Positions 8,304-17,099 of a stretch of 58,917 bases of DNA are shown piece by piece. This stretch comes from Nocardiopsis prasina DSM 43845 (GTDB taxonomy: Bacteria; Actinomycetota; Actinomycetes; Streptosporangiales; Streptosporangiaceae), in contig NZ_ANAE01000110.1 of NCBI RefSeq assembly GCF_000341265.1, positions 1-58,917 on the forward strand, in the 5' to 3' direction. Numbering within the stretch: position 1 is the stretch's first letter; each line of letters begins with the position of its first letter. The notes under the pieces were generated by a model. It saw only the letters and a list, made by a program, of their open reading frames with translations. It made no database searches and was not told the DNA's origin. A program made the translations under genes and the position numbers.

Positions 8304-11294
8304 ATGTTCCTGAGACCACGCCGCTCCCTGGCGACGACCCTGGGGTTCGCCCTGGTCGCCGGGGCCTTCCTCCCAGCCGCCCCGGCGCTGGCCTTCCCCT
8401 CCGACCTACCTCCGCAGGAGCCCGGGGTCACCCTCCGGGTCTTCGACGTCGGCTTCGAGCCCGAACAGATCTGCACCCTGGTCGAGGGGCAGACCCCCAA
8501 CGTCGACGTCCTGCGCGAGACCGTCGACTACGAGACCACGGAGGAGTTCGGCGGCATCGCCAACAACTTCATGGCGCACGTGATCGGGTACCTGCACGTC
8601 CCCGAGGACGGGACCTACGACTTCCGCCTGATCAGCGACGACGGTTCGCGTCTGTACCTCGACGGCGAGGAGATCATCGAGAACGACCAGCGCCAGCCGC
8701 CGACCGCCGTCGACGGAACGGCCGAACTCACCGAGGGCGCGCACGCCCTGCGCATCGACTACTTCCAAGGGGCCTTCGACAAGGCGCTGCGGCTGGAGTG
8801 GAGCCCGCCCGGTCAGGACGGCTTCGCGCTCGTCCCCGAGGACGTGCTCACCACCGACTCCGACGTGACCCGGGTGACCTCGCCCGGAGTGAAGGTGTGT
8901 TCGGACGCCGACATGAGCCCCGGCGACGGCGCCCCGCTCGCCGGAGTGCACCCGAACTACACAGTGACCGACCTGCGGCCGGAGGGCTTCGAACCCACCG
9001 TCACCGGCATGGACTGGTTCGAGGACGGCCGGATGGTCATCACCACCTGGGCCGGCCGGGAGAGCTTCGACGGCGCCGTGGAGATCGTCGAGGGGACCGT
9101 CGGTGAGGACGCCGACCCCGAGGACATCACCACGCGGGTCGTCGCGACCGACATGAACGAACCCCAGGGCGTGCTGGTGGAGGACGGCGAGGTCATCGTC
9201 GCGGAGAAGCATCAGCTCAGCCGGTTGGTCGACGCCGACGGCGACGGCGTCTACGAGGACACCGAGCAGATCGCCACCTGGCCGAGCGGCGGCACGTACC
9301 ACGAGTTCGGCTTCGGGCTCCTGGCCGACGACGAGAACTACTACCTGAACCTGTCGGTGGCCATCACCCCCGGCGGCAAGACCACGATCCCCCAGCACGT
9401 GGAGAACCGGGGCACCTCGATCAGGGTGGACAAGGAGACCGGCGAGGTCGAGTACGTCGCCGGTGGCCTGCGCACCCCCAACGGCATCGGGTGGGGCGCC
9501 GAAGGGGAGATCCTCGTCTCCGACAACCAGGGCGACTGGCTGCCCGCCTCCAAGATCGTCGAGATCGAGGAGGGCGCGTTCTACAACCACTACACGACCC
9601 CGGCCGGGCCCTTCGACGACCAGCCGGTCACGCAGCCCGTCCTGTGGCTCCCGCACAACGAGATCTCCAACTCGCCCACCAACCCGGTCCTGGTGGAGTC
9701 CGGGGTGTTCGAGGGGCAGATGGTGTTCGGCGACGTCACCTACGGCGGAATCCAGCGGGCCTTCCTGGAGGAGGTCGACGGTCGGAAGCAGGGCGCGGTG
9801 TTCCGGATGACCCAGGGACTGGAGTCCGGGGTCAGCCGCCTGGCGCTCGGCCCGGACGGCGACTTCTACGTCGGCGGCATCGGTGGCGGCGGCAACTGGG
9901 AGCAGCCCGGCAAGCTCCCCTACGGTCTCCAGAAGCTGACCCCCACCTCCGAGGACGCCATGGACATCCTGTCCATGGAGGTCACCGGGACCGGGTTCGA
10001 CATCACCTACACCAAGCCGGTCTCCGACGACGTGGCCGCCAACGCCGCGGAGCGCTACGACGTGGCCCAGTGGTCGTACAACCCGACCTCGCAGTACGGC
10101 GGCCCCAAGCGCAACCAGGAGACCCTGCCCGTCACCGGCGCCTCGGTCTCCGACGACGGGCACACGGTCAGCCTGGACATCGGCGGCCTGCGCGAGGACC
10201 GCGTGGTACACGTCCGCTCGCCCCGCCCCTTCGAGTCCGCCGACGGCACCGAACTGTGGAGCACCGAGGCCTGGTACACCGTCCACAACATCCCCGGCTA
10301 CGAGGCTCCGTCCAACGAGATCGGCATGTACGAGGCCGAGGACGGCACGCTGCGCGGCGGCGCGGGCATCGCCAACGAGCACCCGCACCACACCGGTGAG
10401 GGGTTCGTGGACGGGTTCAGTAACATCGGCGCCTCCCTGACCTGGGACGTCGACGTCGACGAGGCCGGAACGTACCCGGTGACCTTCCGCTACTCCAGCG
10501 GCCCCAACCCGTTCGTCGGGCCCAAGACCATCTCACTGGACGTCAACGGCGAGGACCTGGGACAGATCACCGTCGAGACCACCGAGGTCTGGCAGGTCTG
10601 GGCCGACCACGTCGAGCAGCTCGACCTCCAAGAGGGCAACAACACCGTCACGGTCACCGCCGGTGAGGACGACGACCGGCACGTGAACTGGGACCACCTG
10701 CGCGTCCAGCACGAGCCCTGCACCCCGGCCGAACCCGACGAGGGCTACCGGATGCTGTTCGACGGCACCCCCGAGAGCCTGGCCGACTGGGAGATAGCCG
10801 GCCCCGGCGACTTCGTCTCCCAGGGCGACTGCACGATGCGCTCCATCGGCGGTCTGGGCTTCACCAGCTATCCGGAGGAGTTCACCGACTACAGCCTGAC
10901 CCTGGACTGGAAGATGGGCGGGGACGACAACTCGGGCGTCCACCTCGGTGTCAACGACCCGCAGGGCGACCCCGCCGCCCGCAACCGGGGCTTCGAGGTG
11001 CAGATCGACGCCACCGACGAGCCCCACCTCACCACCGGCGCCATCTACAACTTCCAGGGCGCCGACATCGAGGCCCGGGACGAGGCCCTCAACCCGCCCG
11101 GGGAGTGGAACACCTACGAGATCGTCGTCGAGGGCGACCGGGTGCGGGTGTACCTCAACGGGACGCTGATCAACGACTTCGACAGTGAGGGAGCGGACCC
11201 CGACCGCGACCTGACCGGCCGGATCGGCCTCCAGAACCACCACACCGGTTCCGACGTGTGGTTCCGCGACGTGCAGATCAAGGAACTCGGCTGA
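8304..11294 (+). CDS. secreted multidomain protein: PA14, beta-propeller, CBM, DUF1080
   Basis: A 996-residue exported protein. Residues 1-30 form a signal peptide (RPRRSLATT, hydrophobic core, APALA cleavage). In order I see a PA14 domain (about 45-185; YDFRLISDDGSRLYLDG), a sorbosone/glucose-dehydrogenase-like propeller (about 215-550; NGIGWGAEGEILVSDNQGDW), an Ig-like linker, a CBM6/35-like module (about 672-807; YEAEDGT, WDHLRV) and a C-terminal DUF1080 domain (about 815-995; FDGTPESLADWEI, GFEVQI, GEWNTYEIVVEGDRV). DUF1080 is named 3-keto-disaccharide hydrolase in Pfam. An extracellular carbohydrate role is therefore likely. ATG with GAGGGAG upstream; the in-frame region before it is not signal-like. 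Confidence 0.9.
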   Translation: MFLRPRRSLATTLGFALVAGAFLPAAPALAFPSDLPPQEPGVTLRVFDVGFEPEQICTLVEGQTPNVDVLRETVDYETTEEFGGIANNFMAHVIGYLHVPEDGTYDFRLISDDGSRLYLDGEEIIENDQRQPPTAVDGTAELTEGAHALRIDYFQGAFDKALRLEWSPPGQDGFALVPEDVLTTDSDVTRVTSPGVKVCSDADMSPGDGAPLAGVHPNYTVTDLRPEGFEPTVTGMDWFEDGRMVITTWAGRESFDGAVEIVEGTVGEDADPEDITTRVVATDMNEPQGVLVEDGEVIVAEKHQLSRLVDADGDGVYEDTEQIATWPSGGTYHEFGFGLLADDENYYLNLSVAITPGGKTTIPQHVENRGTSIRVDKETGEVEYVAGGLRTPNGIGWGAEGEILVSDNQGDWLPASKIVEIEEGAFYNHYTTPAGPFDDQPVTQPVLWLPHNEISNSPTNPVLVESGVFEGQMVFGDVTYGGIQRAFLEEVDGRKQGAVFRMTQGLESGVSRLALGPDGDFYVGGIGGGGNWEQPGKLPYGLQKLTPTSEDAMDILSMEVTGTGFDITYTKPVSDDVAANAAERYDVAQWSYNPTSQYGGPKRNQETLPVTGASVSDDGHTVSLDIGGLREDRVVHVRSPRPFESADGTELWSTEAWYTVHNIPGYEAPSNEIGMYEAEDGTLRGGAGIANEHPHHTGEGFVDGFSNIGASLTWDVDVDEAGTYPVTFRYSSGPNPFVGPKTISLDVNGEDLGQITVETTEVWQVWADHVEQLDLQEGNNTVTVTAGEDDDRHVNWDHLRVQHEPCTPAEPDEGYRMLFDGTPESLADWEIAGPGDFVSQGDCTMRSIGGLGFTSYPEEFTDYSLTLDWKMGGDDNSGVHLGVNDPQGDPAARNRGFEVQIDATDEPHLTTGAIYNFQGADIEARDEALNPPGEWNTYEIVVEGDRVRVYLNGTLINDFDSEGADPDRDLTGRIGLQNHHTGSDVWFRDVQIKELG

Positions 11295-11300
11295 CCGACG

Positions 11301-11326
11301 GGGGCGGGGCGCACGCGTCCCGCCCC
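11301..11326. terminator. terminator hairpin between convergent genes
   Basis: GGGGCGGG (11301-11308) pairs with CCCGCCCC (11319-11326), with a 10-nt loop. It lies between the stop of the secreted protein and the stop of the convergent MerR gene and touches the latter. Confidence 0.55.
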
Positions 11327-12048
11327 TACTCGGGTTCCCCCTCCAGGATCAGCAGGGCCCGGCGCATGACGTCCTGCTGCGCCTCGTTGTAGAGGTCGGT
11401 CACGGACATCATCGCGGCCTTCTCGACCACGGCCCGGGGCATCGTCAGCCGCGAACCCGGGTCGCTCAACCAGGGGTGGTTCCTCCGGTGCTCCTCCAGG
11501 ACCACCGCCACCCGCTCCGCCAGACGCTGGCGCGTGTCCGCGCTGGCGTCCGGCGGCAGGGTGTTCATCTCGTGGTCGAGGTCGGTCGGCTCCGCGTCGA
11601 TCATGGTCCGGAGGTCCTCCACCGCACGCTCGTCGTAGAAGCGGCTGGAGATCGCGATGGCCGCCCGGTCGGCGTCGCTCAGCCGCTCGGCGACGCCCTC
11701 GAACCCGGCCGGGACGTCGGTGGGCGTGCCCTCTCGCAGCAGCGCCGCCACCTCCTGCCTCGCGCGTCGCAGACGCTCGATCCCGGCGGCGAGTTCGGCG
11801 TCGAGCGCGCGGAGGGCGGCCTTGGAGTCGGCCGGGCTGTCCCCCATCCGGTCCACCCGCGCCAACGGAACGCCCATCTCGCGCAACCGGCGGATCTGGA
11901 GGACCCGTGCCAGGTGCCGTGCCTGGTACTGCTTGTATCCGTTGCCGCGTCGTTCGGGCTGGTCGAGCAGGCCGACCCGGTGGTAGTGGCGGATGGTGTT
12001 CACCGTCGTGCCCGCCATCTCGGCCAGCTCACTCGTACTCCACCCCAT
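11326..12048 (-). CDS. MerR family transcriptional regulator
   Basis: A 240-residue regulator. The N-terminal winged HTH is clear (STSELAEMAGTTVNTIRHYH, then GYKQYQARHLARVLQIRRLREMGV), followed by a helical linker and a C-terminal helical effector region of about 130 residues without the cysteines of metal sensors. Such MerR proteins often sense small organic molecules. The ATG at 12048 follows GAGGGGGG; a GTG five codons earlier is an alternative. It lies downstream of and close to a secreted peptidase gene on the same strand, with 31 bp between, so co-transcription is possible. Confidence 0.9.
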   Translation of the reverse strand: MGWSTSELAEMAGTTVNTIRHYHRVGLLDQPERRGNGYKQYQARHLARVLQIRRLREMGVPLARVDRMGDSPADSKAALRALDAELAAGIERLRRARQEVAALLREGTPTDVPAGFEGVAERLSDADRAAIAISSRFYDERAVEDLRTMIDAEPTDLDHEMNTLPPDASADTRQRLAERVAVVLEEHRRNHPWLSDPGSRLTMPRAVVEKAAMMSVTDLYNEAQQDVMRRALLILEGEPE

Positions 12049-12079
12049 GGACCCCCCTCTCACACTCCGGTGTACCGCA

Positions 12080-13636
12080 TCAGAGCGTGCAGGTCGCCCC
12101 CTTCTCGGGCACCTCCAGGTCGATCAGGTACCTGGCGGCGGCCTCGTCCACGCACTCGTTGGACCCGAGGGAGACGATCCCGTGCCCCTCGCCCTCGACG
12201 GTGAGCAGCGCGCTCCCGAGGGTGTCCGCGAGCTCGATCCCGCCCGCGTGCGGGGTGCTCGGGTCGCCGGTGATCGACACCACCAGCGTGTCGGGCAGCC
12301 CCTCGATGTCCTCCGCGTAGGGGAACCCGAGTTCCGGCTCGACGGGCCAGGCCTCGCACCCGTCACGGGCGCCGTCCGTCACGTCCACACCGGGGTCCAT
12401 GAACGGGGCCTGGGCATAGGTCGCCTCCCGCAGCTCACCGCCCTGCTCGGGGGTCAGGCGCTCCTCGTCCATGCAGTTGATCGCGTGGTTGGCCTCCAAC
12501 GAGTTCGGCCACCGCCCGTCGGGCCCGCGCAGGCCGAAGTCGTAGATGAGCTGCATCAGGGTGTCACCCCGCCCCTCCTCGACCTCGGCGATCCCGTCGA
12601 TGATCCGGGGCCAGCTCTGCGGGGAGTACAGTCCGGAGATCACGCCACCGACCGCCCCGTCGAAGTCCAGCTCGGCGTCCAGCGCGGGCACGGGCTCCTC
12701 TCGCAGCGGCCGCACGATCTCCTGGAACCGCTCGGTCGCCCGCTCGGGATCGGTGCCCAGCGGACAGTCCGTCTCAGCCGCGCACGTCGCGGCCATCTCG
12801 TCGAACGCTCCCTGGAACCCGGCGTAGGCGTTGACCCGCCGGTCGAAGCTGCCCTCCAGCGGGCTCATCGCCCCGTCGAGCACCATCGCGCGCACCCGGT
12901 CGGGGAACTGCTCGGCGTAGACGGCCCCCAGCCTGGTGCCGTAGCTCTGCCCGAAGTAGGTCAGTTCCTCCTCGCCCAGGACGGCCCGGAGCACGTCCAT
13001 GTCGCGTGCGGTGTCCCGGGTTCCCAGGTGTTCCAGGACCTCGACCCCACCGCTCCCCTCGGCGCACCGCTCCATGATCTCCCGGGTGTCGTCCTCGGTG
13101 AGGCGCACCGTGGTGCCCTGCGACCCCATCGGCACGACCCCGGTGTCGGCCTCCTCGTCGGTGTAACAGTCCACCGCGGGGCTGGTGGCGCCGACACCGC
13201 GCGGGTCGAACCCGACGAGGTCGAACCGCTCGGTGATCTCGCTCTCCGCCAGCCCCGCGAAGGCCAGGGCCGCGCCCACGACACCGGAACCACCGGGTCC
13301 GCCGGGGTTGTAGACCAGCGAACCCATGGACTCCCCCCGGGCGGGCACCCGCAGCACCGCCACCGATGCCAGCTCTCCCTCGGGGTCCTCGTAGTCGAGC
13401 GGCACGTCCATGCGGGCGCACTCGGAGCCCGGTGCCAGCTCCAGGAGGGCCGCCTCCCCGGCCGTGTCCGGGTAGTCGGCACACCCCTCCCAGCTGAGTT
13501 CCTGCTCGTGGAAGGCGCCCAGGGCCCCGAAGCCGCCCTCCGCCTCCTCCGACGAACAGCCCGCCAGGACCCCCGTCAGCGCCAGCAGTCCGGCTCCGGC
13601 CCGGACCAGCCTTCCGCCTCGTCGACGATGTTCCAC
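12080..13636 (-). CDS. secreted alpha/beta hydrolase, tripeptidyl aminopeptidase (TAP) family lipoprotein
   Basis: A 518-residue alpha/beta hydrolase. The N-terminus (HRRRGGRLVRAGAGLLALTG) ends in the lipobox LAGC, so the protein is probably a lipoprotein. The oxyanion region YNPGGPGGSG, nucleophile elbow GQSYGTRLG (about residue 230) and C-terminal GEGHG histidine are present, and the C-terminal TAP-like domain ends with paired cysteines (NECVDEAA, TCTL). Family members remove tripeptides from N-termini or hydrolyse related substrates outside the cell. The GTG at 13636 was chosen because GAAGGGG lies 5 nt upstream; a GTG two codons earlier and others farther up are alternatives. Confidence 0.88.
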   Translation of the reverse strand: MEHRRRGGRLVRAGAGLLALTGVLAGCSSEEAEGGFGALGAFHEQELSWEGCADYPDTAGEAALLELAPGSECARMDVPLDYEDPEGELASVAVLRVPARGESMGSLVYNPGGPGGSGVVGAALAFAGLAESEITERFDLVGFDPRGVGATSPAVDCYTDEEADTGVVPMGSQGTTVRLTEDDTREIMERCAEGSGGVEVLEHLGTRDTARDMDVLRAVLGEEELTYFGQSYGTRLGAVYAEQFPDRVRAMVLDGAMSPLEGSFDRRVNAYAGFQGAFDEMAATCAAETDCPLGTDPERATERFQEIVRPLREEPVPALDAELDFDGAVGGVISGLYSPQSWPRIIDGIAEVEEGRGDTLMQLIYDFGLRGPDGRWPNSLEANHAINCMDEERLTPEQGGELREATYAQAPFMDPGVDVTDGARDGCEAWPVEPELGFPYAEDIEGLPDTLVVSITGDPSTPHAGGIELADTLGSALLTVEGEGHGIVSLGSNECVDEAAARYLIDLEVPEKGATCTL

Positions 13637-13725
13637 TTCCACCCCTTCGGTTCGACCAGCACGTCGGGGCCAAGCAGACACTGTGTTCCTGGAACAGGGT
13701 CAAGCCCGGGAACCGACCGGGCCCG

Positions 13726-14013
13726 TCACGAGCCGTCCCTGGAGACGGACATGCCGAAGGTGACCACGCTGATGAGGGCGGGGATGATCGCGGTGACACC
13801 CCATCTCCACTCGCCGCCCCAGATCCACGCCAGGAGCATCGCGATGGTGCCCGCGAGCAGGACGAGGGTGGTCCAGAGCATGGGGCCCGAGGGGTTTCCG
13901 GTGCTCTCGACGGTGATCTGGTCCTGCCGGATCAGGGAGTCGCGCAGGAGCTGGATCAACGCGGAGTGCTGGTCGGGGGTGACGTCGCGGAGGCGGATGC
14001 GCAAAGTGGCCAT
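13726..14013 (-). CDS. small two-TM membrane protein, unknown
   Basis: A 95-residue protein (98 if the ATG at 14022 is used). The first about 40 residues are charged and predicted soluble (RIRLRDVTPDQHSALIQLL), followed by two hydrophobic helices separated by WGGEWRWG and a short polar tail. I do not recognise the family. A GGAG sequence lies 10 nt before the chosen start and only 1 nt before the alternative. It stands alone between the TAP hydrolase and a tRNA gene. Confidence 0.7.
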   Translation of the reverse strand: MATLRIRLRDVTPDQHSALIQLLRDSLIRQDQITVESTGNPSGPMLWTTLVLLAGTIAMLLAWIWGGEWRWGVTAIIPALISVVTFGMSVSRDGS

Positions 14014-14075
14014 AGCGGCCATTCTCCTCGGCCGACACGGCCCGTCTCCAGCCCGGAGCCACCCGGAAACGACTC

Positions 14076-14099
14076 AGGCCCGGTCGGGTGACCGGGCCT
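14076..14099 (-). terminator. hairpin terminator after tRNA-Thr
   Basis: AGGCCCGGT (14076-14084) pairs with ACCGGGCCT (14091-14099) around a 6-nt loop. It begins 15 nt beyond the 3' end of the minus-strand tRNA gene. Confidence 0.65.
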
Positions 14100-14113
14100 T
14101 GAGGAAGCATGAG

Positions 14114-14186
14114 AGCCGACGAGGGGACTTGAACCCCTAACCTATCGCTTACAAGGCGATTGCTCTGCCAATTGAGCTACGTCGGC
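14114..14186 (-). tRNA. tRNA-Thr(TGT)
   Basis: 73 nt folding into a standard cloverleaf: acceptor GCCGACG with CGTCGGC, anticodon arm ATCGC-CTTGTAA-GCGAT, T-arm AGGGG-TTCAAGT-CCCCT. The anticodon TGT reads ACA. The discriminator base is T and CCA is not encoded. Confidence 0.97.
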
Positions 14187-14269
14187 CGACCGCCGGGGCG
14201 CCTGGCCCCGGTACGTCCAAGCTGTATGGTACCGGGTCCGGCGCCGAGTGGCCTACTCGGCACCGGGGG

Positions 14270-15244
14270 CTAGCTGGCCTCGGCTCCGCGACGGCGGGCG
14301 ACCTCGTAGAGGGAGACCCCGGCGGCCACGGAGGCGTTCAGGGACTCGGCGCCGCTGATCGGGATGCTCGCGACCACGTCGCAGACCTCGCGGACCAGGC
14401 GGGACAGGCCCTTGCCCTCGGAGCCCACGACGATCACCAGCGGGCCGTTGGCCAGTTCCAGGTCGGGCAGCTGGGTGTCGCCACCGGCGTCCAGACCGGC
14501 GACGAACAGCCCCGCCTTCTTGTAGGTCTCCAGGGCCCGGGTCAGGTTGGTGGCCTGGGCCACCGGCAGCTTCGCCAGGGTTCCCGCGGAGGTCTTCCAC
14601 GCGGACATGGTCACGCTGGCCGTGCGCCGCTCCGGGATGAGCAGGCCGTGCGCGCCGAAGGCCGCGGCCGAACGCGCGATGGCGCCCAGGTTGTGCGGGT
14701 CGGTGACCCCGTCCAGGGCGACGATCAGCGGCGGGGTGTCCGAGGCCAGCGCCCTGTCCAGCAGCCCCTCGGCCGCCCAGTACTGGTACGGACGGACCTG
14801 GAGGACGATGCCCTGGTGGGTGGCACCGGGCAGGCCGTTGCTCTCACAGCGGCGGTCCAGGTCGGTGCGGTTGACCTCCACCACGTCGACGCCCTGGGCG
14901 CCCGCGAGCTTGGCGGCCTCGTTGACGCGGTCGTCGGGGTCCAGGCTGTTGGCCAGGAACAGGCGCGTGGCGGGCATGCCCGCACGCAGCGCCTCGACCA
15001 CCGGGTTACGGCCGATCAGCAGGTCGGAGTTGTCCGGCCGGTTGGGCGAGCGCTCCTTGCGGGGGCTGTCCGAGCCCGCCGGGCCGCCGGTCTGCGCGGC
15101 GCGCTTGTTGGCCTTGTTCCGCTGCTTGCCGTCATACCAGTGCCGCTGCTCCGCGGGCAGGGTGCCGCTCTTGGCCTCCAGGGAACGCCGACCCTTGCCG
15201 CCGCTGCCCTTCGTGGGGCCCTTCTTGCTCTTCTTCGCCGGCAT
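14270..15244 (-). CDS. rlmB: 23S rRNA 2'-O-methyltransferase RlmB (TrmH/SpoU family)
   Basis: A 324-residue SPOUT methyltransferase expected to methylate the 2'-O of a guanosine in 23S rRNA. It has a basic, Lys/Gly-rich N-terminal extension (about 65 residues), the substrate-binding domain beginning NSDLLIGRNPVVEALRAG, and the catalytic SpoU motifs ALDGVTDPHNLGAIARSA, VVGSEGKGLS and SLNASVAAGVSLYE. GGAGG precedes the ATG. It lies 130 bp behind cysS on the same strand, the normal actinobacterial pairing. Assignment to the exact G position is from family knowledge. Confidence 0.93.
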   Translation of the reverse strand: MPAKKSKKGPTKGSGGKGRRSLEAKSGTLPAEQRHWYDGKQRNKANKRAAQTGGPAGSDSPRKERSPNRPDNSDLLIGRNPVVEALRAGMPATRLFLANSLDPDDRVNEAAKLAGAQGVDVVEVNRTDLDRRCESNGLPGATHQGIVLQVRPYQYWAAEGLLDRALASDTPPLIVALDGVTDPHNLGAIARSAAAFGAHGLLIPERRTASVTMSAWKTSAGTLAKLPVAQATNLTRALETYKKAGLFVAGLDAGGDTQLPDLELANGPLVIVVGSEGKGLSRLVREVCDVVASIPISGAESLNASVAAGVSLYEVARRRGAEAS

Positions 15245-15374
15245 GGTCGCCGCCTCCAGTTACGTGTCGCGGGCATGCCGGAAGAACTCTTCCGGCCGAT
15301 GGGGTAGCCGCGGCGCCGAGGGGCGGCGGCAAACTCCCAGCCTAGTGCCGTCCCGGTACCACACGCGTCGGCGG

Positions 15375-16778
15375 TCAGCCCCTGCGCAGGTCCCAACGGG
15401 GACCCTGCGGGGTGTCCTCCACCACCACACCGGCCTCCGCCAACTGATCGCGGATGGCGTCGGCGGCCGCGAAGTCCTTGCGTCCGCGCGCGGCCTGGCG
15501 CTGTTCGAGTGCGACGGCCACGAGGGCGTCCACGACCTCAGTCAGCCCCTGGTCGCCGCCGCCGGACCACTGCTCGCTCAGCGGGTCCAGGCCGAGCACC
15601 GAGAGCATGGTGCGCAGCTCGGCGGCGAGCCCCTGCGCCCGCTCCTTGTCACCGGAGGCGAGCGCCGTGTTGCCCTCGCGCACATGGCCGTGCACGATCG
15701 CCAACCCCTGGGACACACCCAGGTCGTCGTTGAGCGCCTCGGTGAACTCGGACGGGACGTCGGCCGCCGGGGCGACCGTGCCCAGCACCTCCACGGCGCG
15801 GGTGAGGAAACCCTCGATCCGCTGGTAGGCGGCGGCGGCCTCCTGGAGCGCGGTGTCGGAGTAGTCGATGGTGGACCGGTAGTGAGCCTGGCCGAGGTAG
15901 TAGCGCAGCTCCACCGGGCGGACCTTTTGGACCATGTCCGGGACCCTCATGGAGTTGCCCAGGGACTTGGCCATCTTCTCGCCGCCGATGGCGAGCATGC
16001 CGTTGTGCAGCCAGTACTGGGCGAAGCCGTCACCGGCGGCGCGCGACTGCGCCTGCTCGTTCTCGTGGTGCGGGAAGATCAGGTCGATCCCGCCGCCGTG
16101 GATGTCGAAGCTGGGGCCCATGTACTTGGTGGCCATGGCGGAGCACTCCAGGTGCCAGCCGGGGCGGCCGCGTCCCCAGGGGGTGTCCCAGCTGGGCTCG
16201 CCCGGCTTGGCGCCCTTCCACAGGGCGAAGTCGCGCGGGTCCCGTTTGTCGCGGTCCGGGTCGGAGTCGGCGGACTCCACGACCTGGTCCAGCCGCTGGT
16301 TGGACAGCTCCCCGTACGCGGGGTGCGAGCGCACGTCGAAGTAGACGTCGCCCGATCCGTCGTCGGCGGCGTAGGCGTGCCCGGCGTCGATGAGGCGGCG
16401 CATGAGCTCGATCATCTCCGGCACGTGGCCGGTGGCGCGCGGCTCCACGGTGGGCGGCAGGCAGCCCAGGGTGTCGTAGGCCCAGGTGAAGGCGCGCTGG
16501 TTGCGCTCGCTCACCTGCCACCACGGGACGCCCTCCTCGGCGGCGACACGGATGATCTTGTCGTCGATGTCGGTGACGTTGCGGCAGAACGTGACCTGGT
16601 AGCCGAGGTGGATCAGCCAGCGGCGCAGGATGTCGAAGTTGACCCCGGAGCGGATGTGGCCGATGTGGGGGGGTGCCTGCACGGTGGCACCACACAGGTA
16701 CAGGGAGGCACACCCCTCGCGGATCGGGGTGAAGTCTCGGACCTGTCGGGCACTGGTGTCATAGAAGCGCAGACTCAC
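15375..16778 (-). CDS. cysS: cysteinyl-tRNA synthetase
   Basis: A 467-residue class I aminoacyl-tRNA synthetase that charges tRNA-Cys. The CGATVQ zinc-site segment (Cys29) and the PHIGH motif (37-41) are present, as is [10 protein letters not shown]. The KMSKS loop reads KMAKSLGNS. The DALR-type C-terminal domain ends with [15 protein letters not shown]. The start is GTG: TAGTCT lies 7 nt upstream on the minus strand, so the mRNA is probably leaderless. This copy rather than the paralog MshC is indicated by its length, full tRNA-binding tail and pairing with rlmB. Confidence 0.95.
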   Translation of the reverse strand: MSLRFYDTSARQVRDFTPIREGCASLYLCGATVQAPPHIGHIRSGVNFDILRRWLIHLGYQVTFCRNVTDIDDKIIRVAAEEGVPWWQVSERNQRAFTWAYDTLGCLPPTVEPRATGHVPEMIELMRRLIDAGHAYAADDGSGDVYFDVRSHPAYGELSNQRLDQVVESADSDPDRDKRDPRDFALWKGAKPGEPSWDTPWGRGRPGWHLECSAMATKYMGPSFDIHGGGIDLIFPHHENEQAQSRAAGDGFAQYWLHNGMLAIGGEKMAKSLGNSMRVPDMVQKVRPVELRYYLGQAHYRSTIDYSDTALQEAAAAYQRIEGFLTRAVEVLGTVAPAADVPSEFTEALNDDLGVSQGLAIVHGHVREGNTALASGDKERAQGLAAELRTMLSVLGLDPLSEQWSGGGDQGLTEVVDALVAVALEQRQAARGRKDFAAADAIRDQLAEAGVVVEDTPQGPRWDLRRG

Positions 16779-17099
16779 GTTGTCAAGACTATCCGTTCTC
16801 CCCTGGCCTGGGCATCACAAACCAATAAGCACCACCGGTTCGGTACGGGGTCCTGAACGAGACGGGGTCCGGTCCACTCCGGACAGCCCGGAGAACTCAT
16901 ATGGGGCGAGCCGTATCGGGCCCGCTCACATGTGGGACGACCCGGCGTTCCGACCCCGTTCCGGAGGGGGATCGCCCGGCACGCTCCGTCAACCGCGACG
17001 CTGCGCCACACCGCACCCTTCGGCACCGGCGTCGGGAAGCAGCCGGAATCGGCCGGAATCTCGTGTTCGCGGCACCGTCTCGACTACGCTTCGGTGACG
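16779..17099. promoter_or_regulatory. divergent promoter region between cysS and a membrane protein gene
   Basis: A 321-bp gap. On the minus strand the -10 box TAGTCT (16791-16786) directly precedes the cysS GTG. On the plus strand TACGCT, 9 nt before the ATG at 17100, is a weaker -10 candidate. I see no gene in the interval. Confidence 0.6.

Noticed and set aside
11993..14140. 715-codon plus-strand frame opposite the TAP hydrolase gene
   Set aside because: No ribosome site or domain; the minus-strand gene has signal peptide, GQSYG and His motif.
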